Positions 53,871 to 63,055 of a stretch of DNA of 64,000 bases are shown here, piece by piece. The translations under genes and the position numbers were made by a program. The notes beneath the pieces were generated by a model, which made no database searches, had not been told where the DNA came from, and saw only the letters and a list, made by a program, of their open reading frames with translations. The DNA is from Microbacterium halotolerans (GTDB lineage Bacteria > Actinomycetota > Actinomycetes > Actinomycetales > Microbacteriaceae): assembly GCF_003569805.1 (NCBI RefSeq), contig NZ_QVLP01000018.1, positions 124,001 through 188,000 on the forward strand, written 5' to 3'. How positions within the stretch are numbered: the first letter of the stretch is position 1; every line of letters starts with the position of its first letter.

Positions 53871-53916
53871 GGCGACGGAGTCTCGTTGGGGGAGGGGGAT
53901 ACGAGACCCCGCCGCC
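53871..53916 (-). terminator. Hairpin downstream of the GNAT gene
   Basis: GTCTCGT (53880-53886) pairs with ACGAGAC (53901-53907) and the stem extends imperfectly outward through GGCGACGGA / CCCGCCGCC. It lies 57 bases past the GNAT stop on the minus strand and before the Ada-AlkA start. The remaining bases between the two genes (53775-53972) show no coding pattern. Confidence 0.5.
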
Positions 53917-53972
53917 GGCTTGATTCAGGACGCGACGAAGCGGCCTGAAGATTTCGGGATGGTCGCCGATGC

Positions 53973-54425
53973 CTACAGGCGGATCTGCGCGACTACTTCA
54001 CCGTACTCGGTCTCGCCGACCGGTGTGAACCCGACACGGTGGAAAAACGCTTCGGGGCCGCCCTCGCCCGCCTCATAGATGACGTTGACGTGGTCGAAGC
54101 CGCGCGAGCGCGCCTCCTCGAGCAGAGCGGTCACAGCGAAGCGGCCGACGCCGCGACGCTGATCGTCGGCGTCGACGTTGATGCGCCACAGCACAGAGTC
54201 GAGGTAGTCGATGGTCGTCTCGCCGCCGAAACTGGCGCTGATGAAGCCGACGACGCCCTCATCGCCGACGACGACGCGCTGCCAGGTCGACGACGGGTCG
54301 AGCACTGTTGCCGCAATGCCGTACGACACGGGCGCAAGGAACTGCTCCTGGCCTGGCTTCAGCGAGAGGTTGTTGACCGCCACGATGGTCTCGGCGGACA
54401 GTTCGACAAGGCGCAGTTCTGTCAT
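53973..54425 (-). CDS. GNAT-family N-acetyltransferase
   Basis: A 150-residue acetyltransferase. The acetyl-CoA pyrophosphate loop is DDQRRGVGRFAVTALLEEARSRG, preceded by the beta-strand DSVLWRINVDA and followed by HVNVIYEAGEGGPEAFFHRVGFTPVGE, all typical. The substrate (amine) is unknown. I place the start at ATG 54425, where TACCCT lies seven bases upstream as a leaderless -10 candidate; an in-frame ATG at 54443 is the alternative. A single gene with a terminator-like hairpin after it. Confidence 0.85.
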   Translation of the reverse strand: MTELRLVELSAETIVAVNNLSLKPGQEQFLAPVSYGIAATVLDPSSTWQRVVVGDEGVVGFISASFGGETTIDYLDSVLWRINVDADDQRRGVGRFAVTALLEEARSRGFDHVNVIYEAGEGGPEAFFHRVGFTPVGETEYGEVVAQIRL

Positions 54426-54515
54426 GAACTCAGGGTAGGACATCCGGGGCGGAAACGGGAAGCTTCCGCGGACGGGCGCCGACCGGATGCGGCGTCGCGC
54501 GTCAGGCGCCCGAGA

Positions 54516-55919
54516 TCAGGCATGCACCCACACGTCTGTGCCGACGGGGGTCCAATCGAACAGCCACTTGGAGTCGGCGACGCTCATGTTCAAGCAGCCG
54601 TGGCTCATCGGCCGAACGCCGAACTCGTTGTGCCAGTAGGTGCCGTGGAAGCCTTCTGAGCCGTTGAAGTACATCACATACGGCACATTCGGCGTGTAGT
54701 AGTAAGGCGGCTCTGTGGTGTCCTCGTTCCCCATGTTCTGCGAGGTCAGCTTGACGTAGGTCTTGAATGTGCCCTGATCGGTCTCACTGCCCGCCTTGCC
54801 CGGCGAGACCGGGAACGTCTTCACGACCTTGTCGTTCTCGATGGCGTACGCCTGCAGCTTGCCGAGGTCGACTTCGAGGCGCCGTTCGAGCGTGGTGATC
54901 TCCGCTTCGACCGTGTCGACGTCGAGTGTGAGAGAGCCTTCGCCGGATTCGAGGTTCTTCGCGTACTTCGCGGCGACGCCGTCGATGCTGTTGACCTTCC
55001 AGCCGTCCTGACCTTCGCCGCCGTCGAGCACGGTGCCCGCAGTGTCGACGATCTGCGTGACGTTCTGCGCCTCGCGGTCGATCTTCTCCGGGAGCGCATC
55101 GACGACCTTCTGGATCCTCGCGGTGTCGGCTGCGATGGCGAAGCCGCCCTCGCCGTCCGGGGCGACGTCGAGCCAGGAGCCGAGCTGCTTCATGCTGACG
55201 GGCACGGCGCGTTCGTCCTCGACGTAGAAGCCGGCGTTCTCCGCCATCTCGTTGAGTGCAGCGGCCTGTGTCTTCGCCGCATCGGTGCTCGTGGTCGCGG
55301 GGACCTCGACGGAGTCGGCCGAGACGGTGATGCCGCCGTCGCCTGCGACGAGCGCAGTGCTGAGGTCGGCCGCGAGGGCGTCGAGGTCGGGGCCGGAGCC
55401 GGGCTCCGCCGCAACGGCGACGAACGAACCGTCGGAGAACTCGACCTCGGCGTCGACCGGTTCGACGAAGAGGCCGGGTGCCTTCTCCTTGAGGTTCTCG
55501 ATCGCCGTGTCGCTGTCGATCGTGACAGTGGGTGCGTACGGGTCCTGCGGGTTCCAATCCGAGATCTTCCACAGCGGGTGGTCCTCGAACGCCCTGGCGG
55601 CAGCCTCTTCGGCATCGACCTGGGCACCGAGATCCTCGCCGGTGACCTCGACGCCGTCGATGGAGATCGTCGCGTCGTCGACGCGCTGCTCGATCGCCTG
55701 CGCCGCGGTGCCTGCCGTGTGGAAACCGACGGGCGCACCTGCCACGGCGACCCCCGGTGCGATCAGCACGAGGGAGGCGGCGAAGGCGCCAGCGACGAGC
55801 AGTCCGCCGGGAATGCCGATGCCGAGCCACAGGCCGGTGCGGCGCTTGCGGCGCGGTTTGTCCTCGGTCACGTCGGTGACCTCGACGGACTCGATCGGTG
55901 CGGTTCCACCGTCAGTCAT
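54516..55919 (-). CDS. L,D-transpeptidase with N-terminal membrane anchor and peptidoglycan-binding-4-like domains
   Basis: A 467-residue envelope enzyme. After ~35 polar residues there is one transmembrane helix (LWLGIGIPGGLLVAGAFAASLVLI), then a ~290-residue extracytoplasmic region with two repeated, YkuD-associated (PG_binding_4-like) segments (for example ISIDGVEVTGEDLGAQVDAEEAA and ITVSADSVEVPATTSTDAAKTQ) and the C-terminal YkuD catalytic domain. The active-site motif is complete: FHGTYWHNEFGVRPMSHGCLNMS, with catalytic His and Cys. It forms 3-3 cross-links in peptidoglycan or anchors proteins. ATG 55919 follows AGGGGGT. Confidence 0.92.
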   Translation of the reverse strand: MTDGGTAPIESVEVTDVTEDKPRRKRRTGLWLGIGIPGGLLVAGAFAASLVLIAPGVAVAGAPVGFHTAGTAAQAIEQRVDDATISIDGVEVTGEDLGAQVDAEEAAARAFEDHPLWKISDWNPQDPYAPTVTIDSDTAIENLKEKAPGLFVEPVDAEVEFSDGSFVAVAAEPGSGPDLDALAADLSTALVAGDGGITVSADSVEVPATTSTDAAKTQAAALNEMAENAGFYVEDERAVPVSMKQLGSWLDVAPDGEGGFAIAADTARIQKVVDALPEKIDREAQNVTQIVDTAGTVLDGGEGQDGWKVNSIDGVAAKYAKNLESGEGSLTLDVDTVEAEITTLERRLEVDLGKLQAYAIENDKVVKTFPVSPGKAGSETDQGTFKTYVKLTSQNMGNEDTTEPPYYYTPNVPYVMYFNGSEGFHGTYWHNEFGVRPMSHGCLNMSVADSKWLFDWTPVGTDVWVHA

Positions 55920-56127
55920 TGGTTGTACCCCCTGGGCCGCTGAAATCGGAAAATGCACGGTCCTCGTCCGATTCTAATTCGGCGGATTGGGAATACCCCG
56001 GCCAGTCATCACAATGCGGAAACGATCGTGAGGTAGATGGTGCGGGAAGAAGGCGCCGGTCGCAGTGCCCGATGCCGAGCAGATGCAAGGATGGAACGAA
56101 TCCCCCCCGATGAACGGAGTCGTGCAG

Positions 56128-56907
56128 ATGGCAGAGGTCGTGATCGTTGCAGACGAGGAGTCAGGCGGTCGGTTGGCAGCCGAGGCCATCGCGCGCCTTG
56201 TGCGCGGAAAGCCGGATGCCGTGCTCGGCCTGGCGACGGGATCGACTCCGCTGCCGGTGTATCGGGCGCTGCGCGATGAGTTCTCCGGGGCCGACGTCTC
56301 ACGGGTGCGCGGCTTCGCCCTCGACGAGTACGTGGGCCTCGCTCCGGAGCATCCGGAGAGCTACCGCTCCGTCATCACGCGCGAGGTGGTCGAGCCGCTC
56401 GGTCTCGACCCTCGGCGCGTGCGGGTGCCCGACGGCACGGCGAGCGAGGTCGAGCGGGCGGCGGCCGAGTACGACGAGGCGATCGCCGCAGCGGGCGGCG
56501 TCGACGTGCAGCTGCTCGGAATCGGCACCGATGGCCACATCGGCTTCAACGAGCCCGGCTCATCGTTCGCGTCGCGCACACGGGTCAAGACGCTGACCAG
56601 GCAGACTCGTGAGGACAACGCGCGCTTCTTCGCGTCGCCGGATGACGTGCCGAGGCACTGCGTGACACAGGGGCTCGGCACGATCCTCGAGGCGCGCCAC
56701 CTGGTGCTGCTCGCGTTCGGCGCGGGCAAGGCCGAGGCAGTCGCAGGCGCCGTCGAGGGGCCGGTCACCGCGTCGCTGCCGGGCTCCGCCGTTCAGCTGC
56801 ACCCGCACGTCACGGTGATCGTCGACGAGCCGGCGGCCGGCGCCCTCCGCTTCGCGGACTACTACCGCTACACCTACGACAACAAGCCGACTTGGCAGGG
56901 CCTGTAG
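56128..56907 (+). CDS. nagB: Glucosamine-6-phosphate deaminase
   Basis: A 259-residue isomerase/deaminase converting glucosamine-6-phosphate to fructose-6-phosphate and ammonia. VLGLATGSTPLPVYRALRDE (phosphate loop), VRGFALDEYVGLAPEHPESYRSVI with the catalytic Asp, LLGIGTDGHIGFNEPGSSFASRTRVKTLT with the catalytic Asp-His-Glu, and GLGTILEARHLVLLAFGAGKAEAV are all standard. ATG 56128 follows CGGAG; longer in-frame starts at 56065, 56083 and 56110 exist but add non-conserved residues. It links amino-sugar breakdown to glycolysis. The 208-base upstream interval shared with the divergent L,D-transpeptidase gene holds no other gene. Confidence 0.94.
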   Translation: MAEVVIVADEESGGRLAAEAIARLVRGKPDAVLGLATGSTPLPVYRALRDEFSGADVSRVRGFALDEYVGLAPEHPESYRSVITREVVEPLGLDPRRVRVPDGTASEVERAAAEYDEAIAAAGGVDVQLLGIGTDGHIGFNEPGSSFASRTRVKTLTRQTREDNARFFASPDDVPRHCVTQGLGTILEARHLVLLAFGAGKAEAVAGAVEGPVTASLPGSAVQLHPHVTVIVDEPAAGALRFADYYRYTYDNKPTWQGL

Positions 56908-56911
56908 GCGT

Positions 56912-56929
56912 CGGGGCCTCTCTGCCCCG
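56912..56929. terminator. Short bidirectional hairpin between nagB and the ROK regulator
   Basis: CGGGGC and GCCCCG flank a six-base loop in the 22-base gap between two convergent genes. The stem is only six GC pairs, so this is a modest prediction. Confidence 0.5.
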
Positions 56930-58057
56930 TCACAGCGCGGCGACCGCGAGCGATCTCACGATGCCCGCCATGCCGAGCAGCACTGCGTCAGGACCGTTGG
57001 CCCCCGGCATCACTGCGCACAGCCGCCCGGAGACGAGGCTGCGCTGATCCCGGATGGCAGTCTGCGCGGCCTCGGCGATGATGGCGACGTCGAGTTCGCG
57101 CGGCCCGTCGATGATGACTCTCGGCACGTCGAGCATTGCGACGGCCGGAGTGAGCGTCTGCCCGATGAGCGCACCGATCTGGCGCTGGGTCGCTTCCAGC
57201 AGCGCAGCGGCTTCCGGATGATCCGGCAGCTGATCGCGCAGCCGGTCGGTCGTGCGCAGCAGTGACTGCACCGATTCCTCGACGGTGGCGGACTCATCGG
57301 TGGCCGGAGCAGTGTGCACGTGCGCGAACTCGCCTGCTGCGAAGCTGGCGCCGCGCACCAGCTGTCCGCCGACGAAAGCGGCGCCGCCGAGTCCGGCGCC
57401 GACTCTGACCAGCAGCAGGTCATCGTTGTGCTGCGGGTCGAGTTCCGAGACGATTGCGGCGTTCGCGTCGTTCTCGACGCGCGTCGGCACGGAGAAGCGC
57501 TCCCTGACGATCTCCGCGAGTGCGAGCCTGCGCCAGCCCAGGTTCGTCGACTCGAGCACGACGCCCGAGTCGTCGACGATGCCGGGCGTGCCGATGCCGA
57601 TGCCGCCGATCGGCACGGCTGTCGAATCCGCCAGTTGAGCGACGAGGCCCAGCACCTGCGCGACGGCGCCGTCGCCGCGGACGTTCCCGTCGACGACGGC
57701 GTGCCGGAGCTCTGAACCGTCGAGCGCCAGCAGCGAGCCGTGGAACTCGCCGGGCTGGCTCAGGTCGACGGCGATGGTCGTGAAGACATCCGGATTGATG
57801 GCGAGCAGCGTTGCCGGCTTGCCAGGGCGACCCGCCGTCGCCCGCGATCCCGTCTCGACGATGATGCCGTCGGAGACGAGCCCTGCGACCAGCTCGGAGA
57901 CGGTGATGCGCGACAAGCCGGTGATGCGCGCGACATCGGCCCTGCTGACGTCGCGTGAGCGCAGCACCGTCTGGATGACGAGGGTGCGGTTGTGCGTGCG
58001 CGCATCGGTCGGCAGCAGCTTCGTCGCGAGCCGGGGGTCGGCGCTCCTGCGAGCCAT
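56930..58057 (-). CDS. ROK-family transcriptional repressor (NagC/XylR-like)
   Basis: A 375-residue protein. An N-terminal winged helix (residues ~15-75: VIQTVLRSRDVSRADVARITGLSRITVSELVAGL, GRPGKPATLLAIN) precedes a ROK sugar-binding domain with IGGIGIGTPGIVDDSGVVLESTNLGW, ENDANAAIVSELDPQHNDDLLLVRVGAGLGGAAFVGGQLVRG. The usual ROK zinc motif (CxCGxxGCxE) is not seen at the expected place after the GEFAHVH segment, so the fold has diverged there and the protein probably lacks kinase activity. ATG 58057 follows GGAAGGA. Position beside nagB and divergent from the hexosaminidase gene suggests it controls this amino-sugar locus. Confidence 0.88.
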   Translation of the reverse strand: MARRSADPRLATKLLPTDARTHNRTLVIQTVLRSRDVSRADVARITGLSRITVSELVAGLVSDGIIVETGSRATAGRPGKPATLLAINPDVFTTIAVDLSQPGEFHGSLLALDGSELRHAVVDGNVRGDGAVAQVLGLVAQLADSTAVPIGGIGIGTPGIVDDSGVVLESTNLGWRRLALAEIVRERFSVPTRVENDANAAIVSELDPQHNDDLLLVRVGAGLGGAAFVGGQLVRGASFAAGEFAHVHTAPATDESATVEESVQSLLRTTDRLRDQLPDHPEAAALLEATQRQIGALIGQTLTPAVAMLDVPRVIIDGPRELDVAIIAEAAQTAIRDQRSLVSGRLCAVMPGANGPDAVLLGMAGIVRSLAVAAL

Positions 58058-58096
58058 GTCCGTCGTCCTTCCGCTCGTCTTCGAGACCATTCTGCA

Positions 58097-58108
58097 AATA
58101 ACCTATAC
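58097..58108. promoter_or_regulatory. Candidate operator/-10 motif between the ROK and GH20 genes
   Basis: AATAACCTATAC, in the 89-bp divergent region, matches AATAATCTATTC at 61706-61717 in ten of twelve bases; both regions also contain TGCAAA and CCGAACT. A shared ROK binding site is possible, but an AT-rich promoter box would look similar. Confidence 0.35.
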
Positions 58109-58146
58109 CGAACTGCACGCCACTGACCTCGACGAAAGGCGCTTCT

Positions 58147-59775
58147 GTGATTCCCCAGCCCGTCTCCATGACGACATCCGATTCCGTCTATGTGCTCGAC
58201 GCGAGCTGCACGATCAGCGCATCGGGTGACGCTGAGGCTGCGGGGGCGCTTCTCGCGCAGCGCCTGCGCACGGCCTGCGCCCTTCCGGCGCCGGTGACGA
58301 CGACGCCGGGGGAGAGCATCGACATCCGGATCGACCGGGCGCTGCCCGCTGAGCACTATGCGGTGAGCGTGGACACCGACGGCGTGGTCGTGCGCGGGGG
58401 CGACGCGGCGGGCGCGCTGCACGGCGCGCAGACGCTGTTGCAGCTCCTTCCGCCCGATGTGCACCGCTCCGCGCCGATCGGTCGCGCGGTGTGGTCGCTC
58501 CCGTGCGTCGAGATCGTCGACGGCCCCCGGATGCGCTGGCGCGGCGTCATGCTCGACGTGGCGCGCCACTTCTTCGCCCCGCGGGAGATCCGGCGTCTGA
58601 TCGATCTGCTCGCGATGCACAAGCTGAACGTGCTGCACCTGCATCTCACCGACGACCAGGGCTGGCGGGTGCAGATCGACAAGCACCCGGCGCTGACGGA
58701 GATCGGCGGGTGGCGGCCGCGTTCGCAGGTCGGCCATCGCTCGGGCGGCGTGTCAGACGCGAGGCCCCACGGCGGCTTCTACTCCCGCGACGACCTCCGC
58801 GAGATCGTCGCCTACGCCGAGCTCCGCGGCGTGCTGGTCGTTCCCGAGATCGATCTGCCGGGTCACGTCGGTGCAGCCGTCGCCGCCTATCCAGAGCTCG
58901 GCATTCCGGGTCGTGCTCCCGCCGAGGTGCCGGGAGGATGGGGCATCGGCAGCCACGTGCTGAACATGCGGGAATCGACCGTGGCGTTCTGCTGCGATGT
59001 TCTCGACGAACTTGTCGACATCTTCCCCAGCGAGGTCATCGGCATCGGCTCCGACGAGTGCCCGACCGAGCCGTGGCAGAACGATCCGGAGTCCGTCGCG
59101 CGCGCGGCGGAACTCGGGCTGGGGTCGGTCGCGGAGCTGCAGGGCTGGTTCGTCTCTCGGCTGGAGGCGCACCTCGCCGCCCTCGGGCGTCGTGCGATGG
59201 GCTGGGAGGAGGTGCTCGACGGGCCGCCGTCGCGCGCCGACACGCTCGTCACCGCGTGGCGCGGTTCGCGCGCCGTCGCCCGTGCCGCCGAGGCAGGCCT
59301 CGACGTCGTCTCAGCAGCCGACACCTCCGTCTACCTCGACTACCGGCAATCGGACGATGCGGATGAGCCGATTCCGATCGGCACGATCGTCGACGTGGAC
59401 ACCGTGCTCGCCTTCGACCCGATGCCCGACGGGCTCTCGGACGAGGCGGCGCCGCATGTGCTCGGCGGCCAGGCGAATCTGTGGACGGAGCACGTCGACG
59501 ACCCGCGCATGGTCGACTTCTACGCCTTCCCGAGGGTATCCGCCCTCGCCGAAGCGCTGTGGCGGGGGCCTGGCGATCCGGATGAGTTCGCCCCGCGCCT
59601 CGACGAGCATCTGGAGCGGCTGAGAGCGGCCGGCGTCGAGTTCCGCCCGCTGGAGGGGCCGGCACCTTGGCAGCGACGCCCCGACGCGCAGGGTTCGCCC
59701 AAGTCGCTGGCGCAGCGGGAAGCGGAGCTGAACCGTCTGATCGACTCGGGTCACACGCCCGTCACAATGGAATAA
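58147..59775 (+). CDS. Beta-N-acetylhexosaminidase, GH20, without signal peptide
   Basis: A 542-residue exo-hexosaminidase. Domain 1 (GH20b-like, ~20-125) precedes the catalytic barrel: RWRGVMLDVARHFFAPREIRRLIDLLAMHKLNVLHLHLTDDQGWRVQI, VVPEIDLPGHVGAAVAAYPEL and IGIGSDECPTEPW with the catalytic Asp-Glu pair, then GQANLWTEHVDDPRMVDFYAFPRVSALAEALW. No signal peptide or membrane helix is present, so it should act in the cytoplasm on imported chitobiose-like or muropeptide-derived sugars rather than on extracellular chitin. The start GTG 58147 follows GAAAGGCG. It ends 19 bases before the stop of the convergent kinase gene. Confidence 0.93.
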   Translation: MIPQPVSMTTSDSVYVLDASCTISASGDAEAAGALLAQRLRTACALPAPVTTTPGESIDIRIDRALPAEHYAVSVDTDGVVVRGGDAAGALHGAQTLLQLLPPDVHRSAPIGRAVWSLPCVEIVDGPRMRWRGVMLDVARHFFAPREIRRLIDLLAMHKLNVLHLHLTDDQGWRVQIDKHPALTEIGGWRPRSQVGHRSGGVSDARPHGGFYSRDDLREIVAYAELRGVLVVPEIDLPGHVGAAVAAYPELGIPGRAPAEVPGGWGIGSHVLNMRESTVAFCCDVLDELVDIFPSEVIGIGSDECPTEPWQNDPESVARAAELGLGSVAELQGWFVSRLEAHLAALGRRAMGWEEVLDGPPSRADTLVTAWRGSRAVARAAEAGLDVVSAADTSVYLDYRQSDDADEPIPIGTIVDVDTVLAFDPMPDGLSDEAAPHVLGGQANLWTEHVDDPRMVDFYAFPRVSALAEALWRGPGDPDEFAPRLDEHLERLRAAGVEFRPLEGPAPWQRRPDAQGSPKSLAQREAELNRLIDSGHTPVTME

Positions 59776-59794
59776 GGGGGCGCACGCCCGGCGG

Positions 59795-60712
59795 TCACAC
59801 GATCTGCACGTGGCCCGGCAGCGGGTCCGGGTGCTCGCGGAGTCGATCGGCGAGGGCGATCGCCCCGTCGAGAGGGGAGCCGAGTGCCCGTACGATCTCG
59901 ACGCCCGGCCGCGCCGATCGAACGCGGGTGAGCAGCGGATCGGTGATGCGGTGGGCGCGAGCCAGGCCGCCGGTCAGGGTGACGCGCTCCGGGACGTCGT
60001 CGGCGAGTGCGGCCAGCAGCGTCACGGCCAGGTGCGATGCGGCGTCGTCGAGGATCCTCGCAGCCTGGGCGTCGTCGTCTGCGGCTTCGACGACGTGCGG
60101 CACGAGGGCGCCGAAGATCCTGGCGCGGTCGACCGCGGGGTAGACGGCGGCGGGCCAGTCGACCAGATCCCCGAACGCCGCGGTCGCGACATCGGCGAGC
60201 CCCGGGGCGTCGTCGCGCCTGCCGTCGAGGTGCTCTGCCGCGGCGCGCAGCGCCTCCATGCCGATCCAGGCGCCTGAGCCGAGGTCGCCGAGCAGGTGGC
60301 CCCATCCGTCGACGCGATGCCATGCGTCTGCGAGGTCGGTGCCGAGCGCGATCGATCCGGTGCCTGCCGCGAGCACGGCGCCGGGGGTTCCGCCGAGGGC
60401 CCCGAGGTGTGCGGTGACGATGTCGGAGGTCACGATCGCCCGATCGGTCCCGAACGCACCGCGCGCCGCGTCTTCGAGCGCGGGCGGCCCCTCGGCGTGG
60501 GTCGTGAGCCCGGCCGCACCGATGGCGACTGCGGCGATCGGGACGCCGTCCGCCATGCGCGCGGCGTGCTCGCCCATCACGGTCACCGCTGCGCGCGGGT
60601 CGGCTGCGACGACGGACGCGGCCAGCTCCGGCAGATCATGCCGTGCCGAGATCGAGCCGCCCAGCGCGATCCGAGTGCCCGATCCTCCGACATCGATGCC
60701 GACGAGAATCAT
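59795..60712 (-). CDS. BadF/BadG-type N-acetylglucosamine kinase-like protein
   Basis: A 305-residue sugar kinase-like ATPase. ILVGIDVGGSGTRIAL is the phosphate-1 loop, AVLAAGTGSIALGTDLADAWHRVDGWGHLLGDLGSGAWIGMEAL is the phosphate-2 and substrate region of N-acetylglucosamine kinases of the BadF class, and VTLTGGLARAH is the adenosine motif. It probably phosphorylates GlcNAc or MurNAc released by the hexosaminidase. ATG 60712 overlaps the murQ stop (ATGA), so murQ and this gene form one operon; the adjacent MurQ points to MurNAc as a possible substrate as well. Confidence 0.87.
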   Translation of the reverse strand: MILVGIDVGGSGTRIALGGSISARHDLPELAASVVAADPRAAVTVMGEHAARMADGVPIAAVAIGAAGLTTHAEGPPALEDAARGAFGTDRAIVTSDIVTAHLGALGGTPGAVLAAGTGSIALGTDLADAWHRVDGWGHLLGDLGSGAWIGMEALRAAAEHLDGRRDDAPGLADVATAAFGDLVDWPAAVYPAVDRARIFGALVPHVVEAADDDAQAARILDDAASHLAVTLLAALADDVPERVTLTGGLARAHRITDPLLTRVRSARPGVEIVRALGSPLDGAIALADRLREHPDPLPGHVQIV

Positions 60713-61602
60713 GCGCGCATCGCCTCCCGCACGGAGCCGCCCGCTGCCCGCAGTCGCCGGCGCGCCTCGTCGGCCGGCACGTCGGCGAACGACATCACGA
60801 TCGCGGTCTTCACCTCGCCGTCGGCGTCGCGCAGCAGGGACTCGGCGGGTGCGGGATCCGAGCCGGTCGCCTCGCAGAGGATCCGCACGGAGCGCTCGCG
60901 CAGCTTGCGGTTCGTCGCCACGACGGAGACCATCAGGTTCGACCACGTGCGCCCGACGGCGACCATGAGCGCGGTCGAGAAGCCGTTCAGCACGAGCTTG
61001 GCCGCTGTGCCCGCTTTGAGGCGCGTCGAGCCGGTGACCACCTCGGCACCCGTATCGGTGACGATCTCGACATCCGCCAGAGCCGCAAGGGGGCTGTGCG
61101 GGTTGCTGGTCACGATCGCCGTCGCCGCGCTCCGCGCGCGTGCCGCCTCGAGCGCCGCGCGCACATAGGGGGTCGTGCCGCTCGCGGTCAGGCCGATCGC
61201 CACGTCGCCCGACGCGACGTCGGAAGCCGCTTCGGCGCCCTCCGCGTGCGAGTCCTCCGCGTTCTCCACTGCGCGGACGATTCCCTCATCGCCTCCCGCG
61301 ATGTGCGCGACGATGCGGCCGGGCTCGAGGTCGAACGTCGGCAGCAGCTCCGCGGCGTCGAGCACGGCGAGGCGGCCGCTCGTCCCCGCACCGAAGTAGT
61401 GGATCCGTCCGCCGCGCCGGAAGCGCTCCGCCGCGAGGTCGACGAGCGCGGCCAGCTGGCCGAGCGCAGGTGCGACGGCGTCCACGGCGACACGATCCTG
61501 TGCGTGCAGCAGCTCGAGCACCTCACGGGTCGAGCGCGCATCGAGATCGCGGGACGCGTCGAGACGCGCCTCTGTCGGGAGCGGGGGTGAGAGCGGGTCC
61601 AT
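60709..61602 (-). CDS. murQ: N-acetylmuramic acid 6-phosphate etherase
   Basis: A 297-residue SIS-domain enzyme that cleaves the lactyl ether of MurNAc-6-phosphate to give GlcNAc-6-phosphate and D-lactate. TEARLDASRDLDARSTREVLELLHAQDRVAVDAV at the N-terminus, RIHYFGAGTSGRLAVLDAAELLPTFDL (sugar-phosphate site), AGGDEGIVRAVENAEDSHAEG with the catalytic Glu, GLTASGTTPYVRAALEAAR and RLKAGTAAKLVLNGFSTALMV are all family landmarks. ATG 61602 follows AGAGG. It shows that the organism can recycle or scavenge cell-wall sugar and defines the neighbourhood as a GlcNAc/MurNAc locus. Confidence 0.95.
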   Translation of the reverse strand: MDPLSPPLPTEARLDASRDLDARSTREVLELLHAQDRVAVDAVAPALGQLAALVDLAAERFRRGGRIHYFGAGTSGRLAVLDAAELLPTFDLEPGRIVAHIAGGDEGIVRAVENAEDSHAEGAEAASDVASGDVAIGLTASGTTPYVRAALEAARARSAATAIVTSNPHSPLAALADVEIVTDTGAEVVTGSTRLKAGTAAKLVLNGFSTALMVAVGRTWSNLMVSVVATNRKLRERSVRILCEATGSDPAPAESLLRDADGEVKTAIVMSFADVPADEARRRLRAAGGSVREAMRA

Positions 61603-61705
61603 CAGGCCTCTTCGCGAATCGGTGGACGGCGTGGCGGGTCGAGCGTGTGCAACGTACGTAACGAAGTCTTCACATACGAGTATTGCAAAGATGCCGAACT
61701 AACTG

Positions 61706-61717
61706 AATAATCTATTC
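61706..61717. promoter_or_regulatory. Candidate operator/-10 motif between murQ and the CUT1 binding-protein gene
   Basis: AATAATCTATTC sits in the 162-bp divergent region; with the preceding G it forms the perfect palindrome GAATA-ATC-TATTC. It resembles the motif at 58097-58108. The divergent genes both belong to amino-sugar use, which suits a common regulator. Confidence 0.35.
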
Positions 61718-61764
61718 GACAGCAGCGATACGCGACACCCGTCGCGCCGAACAATGGAGTTTCT

Positions 61765-63045
61765 ATGCAGTCACGAATCATCAGGGCAGCGGCCATCGGC
61801 TCGATCGCCGTGCTCGGCCTCACCGCCTGCTCAGGCGGCGGCGAGAACGGCGGCTCGGAGGGCGGTTCCCTCGACGTCTGGATCATGCAGGGCACCAACC
61901 CCGACGCCGAGGCGTTCTTCGACGACGTCGCAACCGCCTTCAAGGAGGAGACCGGAGCCGACCTCAACGTCGACTTCGTGCAGTGGGGCGACGCGCACGA
62001 CCGCTTCGTGACCTCGATCGCCGGCGGCACGACGCCGGATGTCGCGGAGACGGGCACGACGTGGACCGCCGAGTTCGCCGACGCGGGGGCGCTGGTGCCC
62101 CTCGAAGAGCACGTGGCGGACGCCGGCCTCTCGGACGATCTCGTCGAGGGTCTGGTCGAAGCCGGTACCTACGACGAGCAGCTCTACGGCATGCCGTGGT
62201 ACGCGGGCGTCCGGTCGCTGATCTACCGTTCCGACATCTTCGAAGAGCTCGGCCTCGAGGCCCCGACCACGTGGCAGGAGATCGTCGACGCGGGCAGCGC
62301 CATCAAGGAGGCTCACCCCGACATGAACGCCTTCGCCGTGCCCGGCGGTGCGGAGTTCGTCACCTATCCGTGGGTGTGGGGAGCGGGCGGCGAGGTCGCG
62401 ACGCTCGACGCAGACGCATGGACGTCTCAGATGAACAGCCCAGAGTCGGTCGAGGGCATCGAGTTCTTCACCGGCCTGCAGACGGAGCACGGCTTCTCAT
62501 CGGCCGGAGCGACCACGTGGAACGAGGTCGCCGTGCTGGACAGCTTCACCGCGGGCGACACGGCGATGGCCGTGATGGGCTCGTGGACCCCGGCGACCAT
62601 CGTCGAGCAGAACGCCGACCTGGACGGGAAGTTCGCCGCGGCGCCCATCCCCGCCAAGGACGGTGGGATCGCCCCGAGCGTGCTCGGCGGATCGCACCTG
62701 TCGATGTTCAACACGACGGACGACGAAGAGCTTGCCTTCGCCTTCATCGAGATGATGACGACGGGCGAGTTCGCCGACCAGTGGGCAAGCGAGACCGGGT
62801 ACTTCCCCGGCCAGGCGTCGCTGCTGGACTCGGCTGTCTCCAGCGACGACCCGCTCGTGGCCCCGTTCGCGACGCAGTTCGTCGACGGCGGTGCAACGCT
62901 CCCCGTCACGCCGACCTTCGGCGCCGTTCAGGCGAAGCAGACCACCAACACGGCGATCCAGTCGATCCTCTCGGGCGACGCGTCAGCGCAGGACGCGCTG
63001 GACGCCGCTGCGGCCGAGATGACCGAGCTGCTGAACGCGGAGTGA
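61765..63045 (+). CDS. Extracellular sugar-binding lipoprotein of a CUT1 ABC importer
   Basis: A 426-residue family-1 solute-binding protein. The signal peptide ends in the lipobox LTAC (Cys about residue 22). The mature part has LDVWIMQGTNPDAEAFFDDVATAFKEETGADLNVDFVQWGDAHDRFVTSIAGGTTPDVAE..., YGMPWYAGVRSLIYRSDIFEELGLEAPTTWQEIVDA and ALAVMGSW-like AMAVMGSWTPATI segments standard for the class. Relatives include N-acetylglucosamine/chitobiose binding proteins of Streptomyces; the surrounding nag and murQ genes make an amino-sugar oligosaccharide the likely ligand. ATG 61765 follows TGGAG. Confidence 0.9.
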   Translation: MQSRIIRAAAIGSIAVLGLTACSGGGENGGSEGGSLDVWIMQGTNPDAEAFFDDVATAFKEETGADLNVDFVQWGDAHDRFVTSIAGGTTPDVAETGTTWTAEFADAGALVPLEEHVADAGLSDDLVEGLVEAGTYDEQLYGMPWYAGVRSLIYRSDIFEELGLEAPTTWQEIVDAGSAIKEAHPDMNAFAVPGGAEFVTYPWVWGAGGEVATLDADAWTSQMNSPESVEGIEFFTGLQTEHGFSSAGATTWNEVAVLDSFTAGDTAMAVMGSWTPATIVEQNADLDGKFAAAPIPAKDGGIAPSVLGGSHLSMFNTTDDEELAFAFIEMMTTGEFADQWASETGYFPGQASLLDSAVSSDDPLVAPFATQFVDGGATLPVTPTFGAVQAKQTTNTAIQSILSGDASAQDALDAAAAEMTELLNAE

Positions 63046-63055
63046 GCGGACTCGC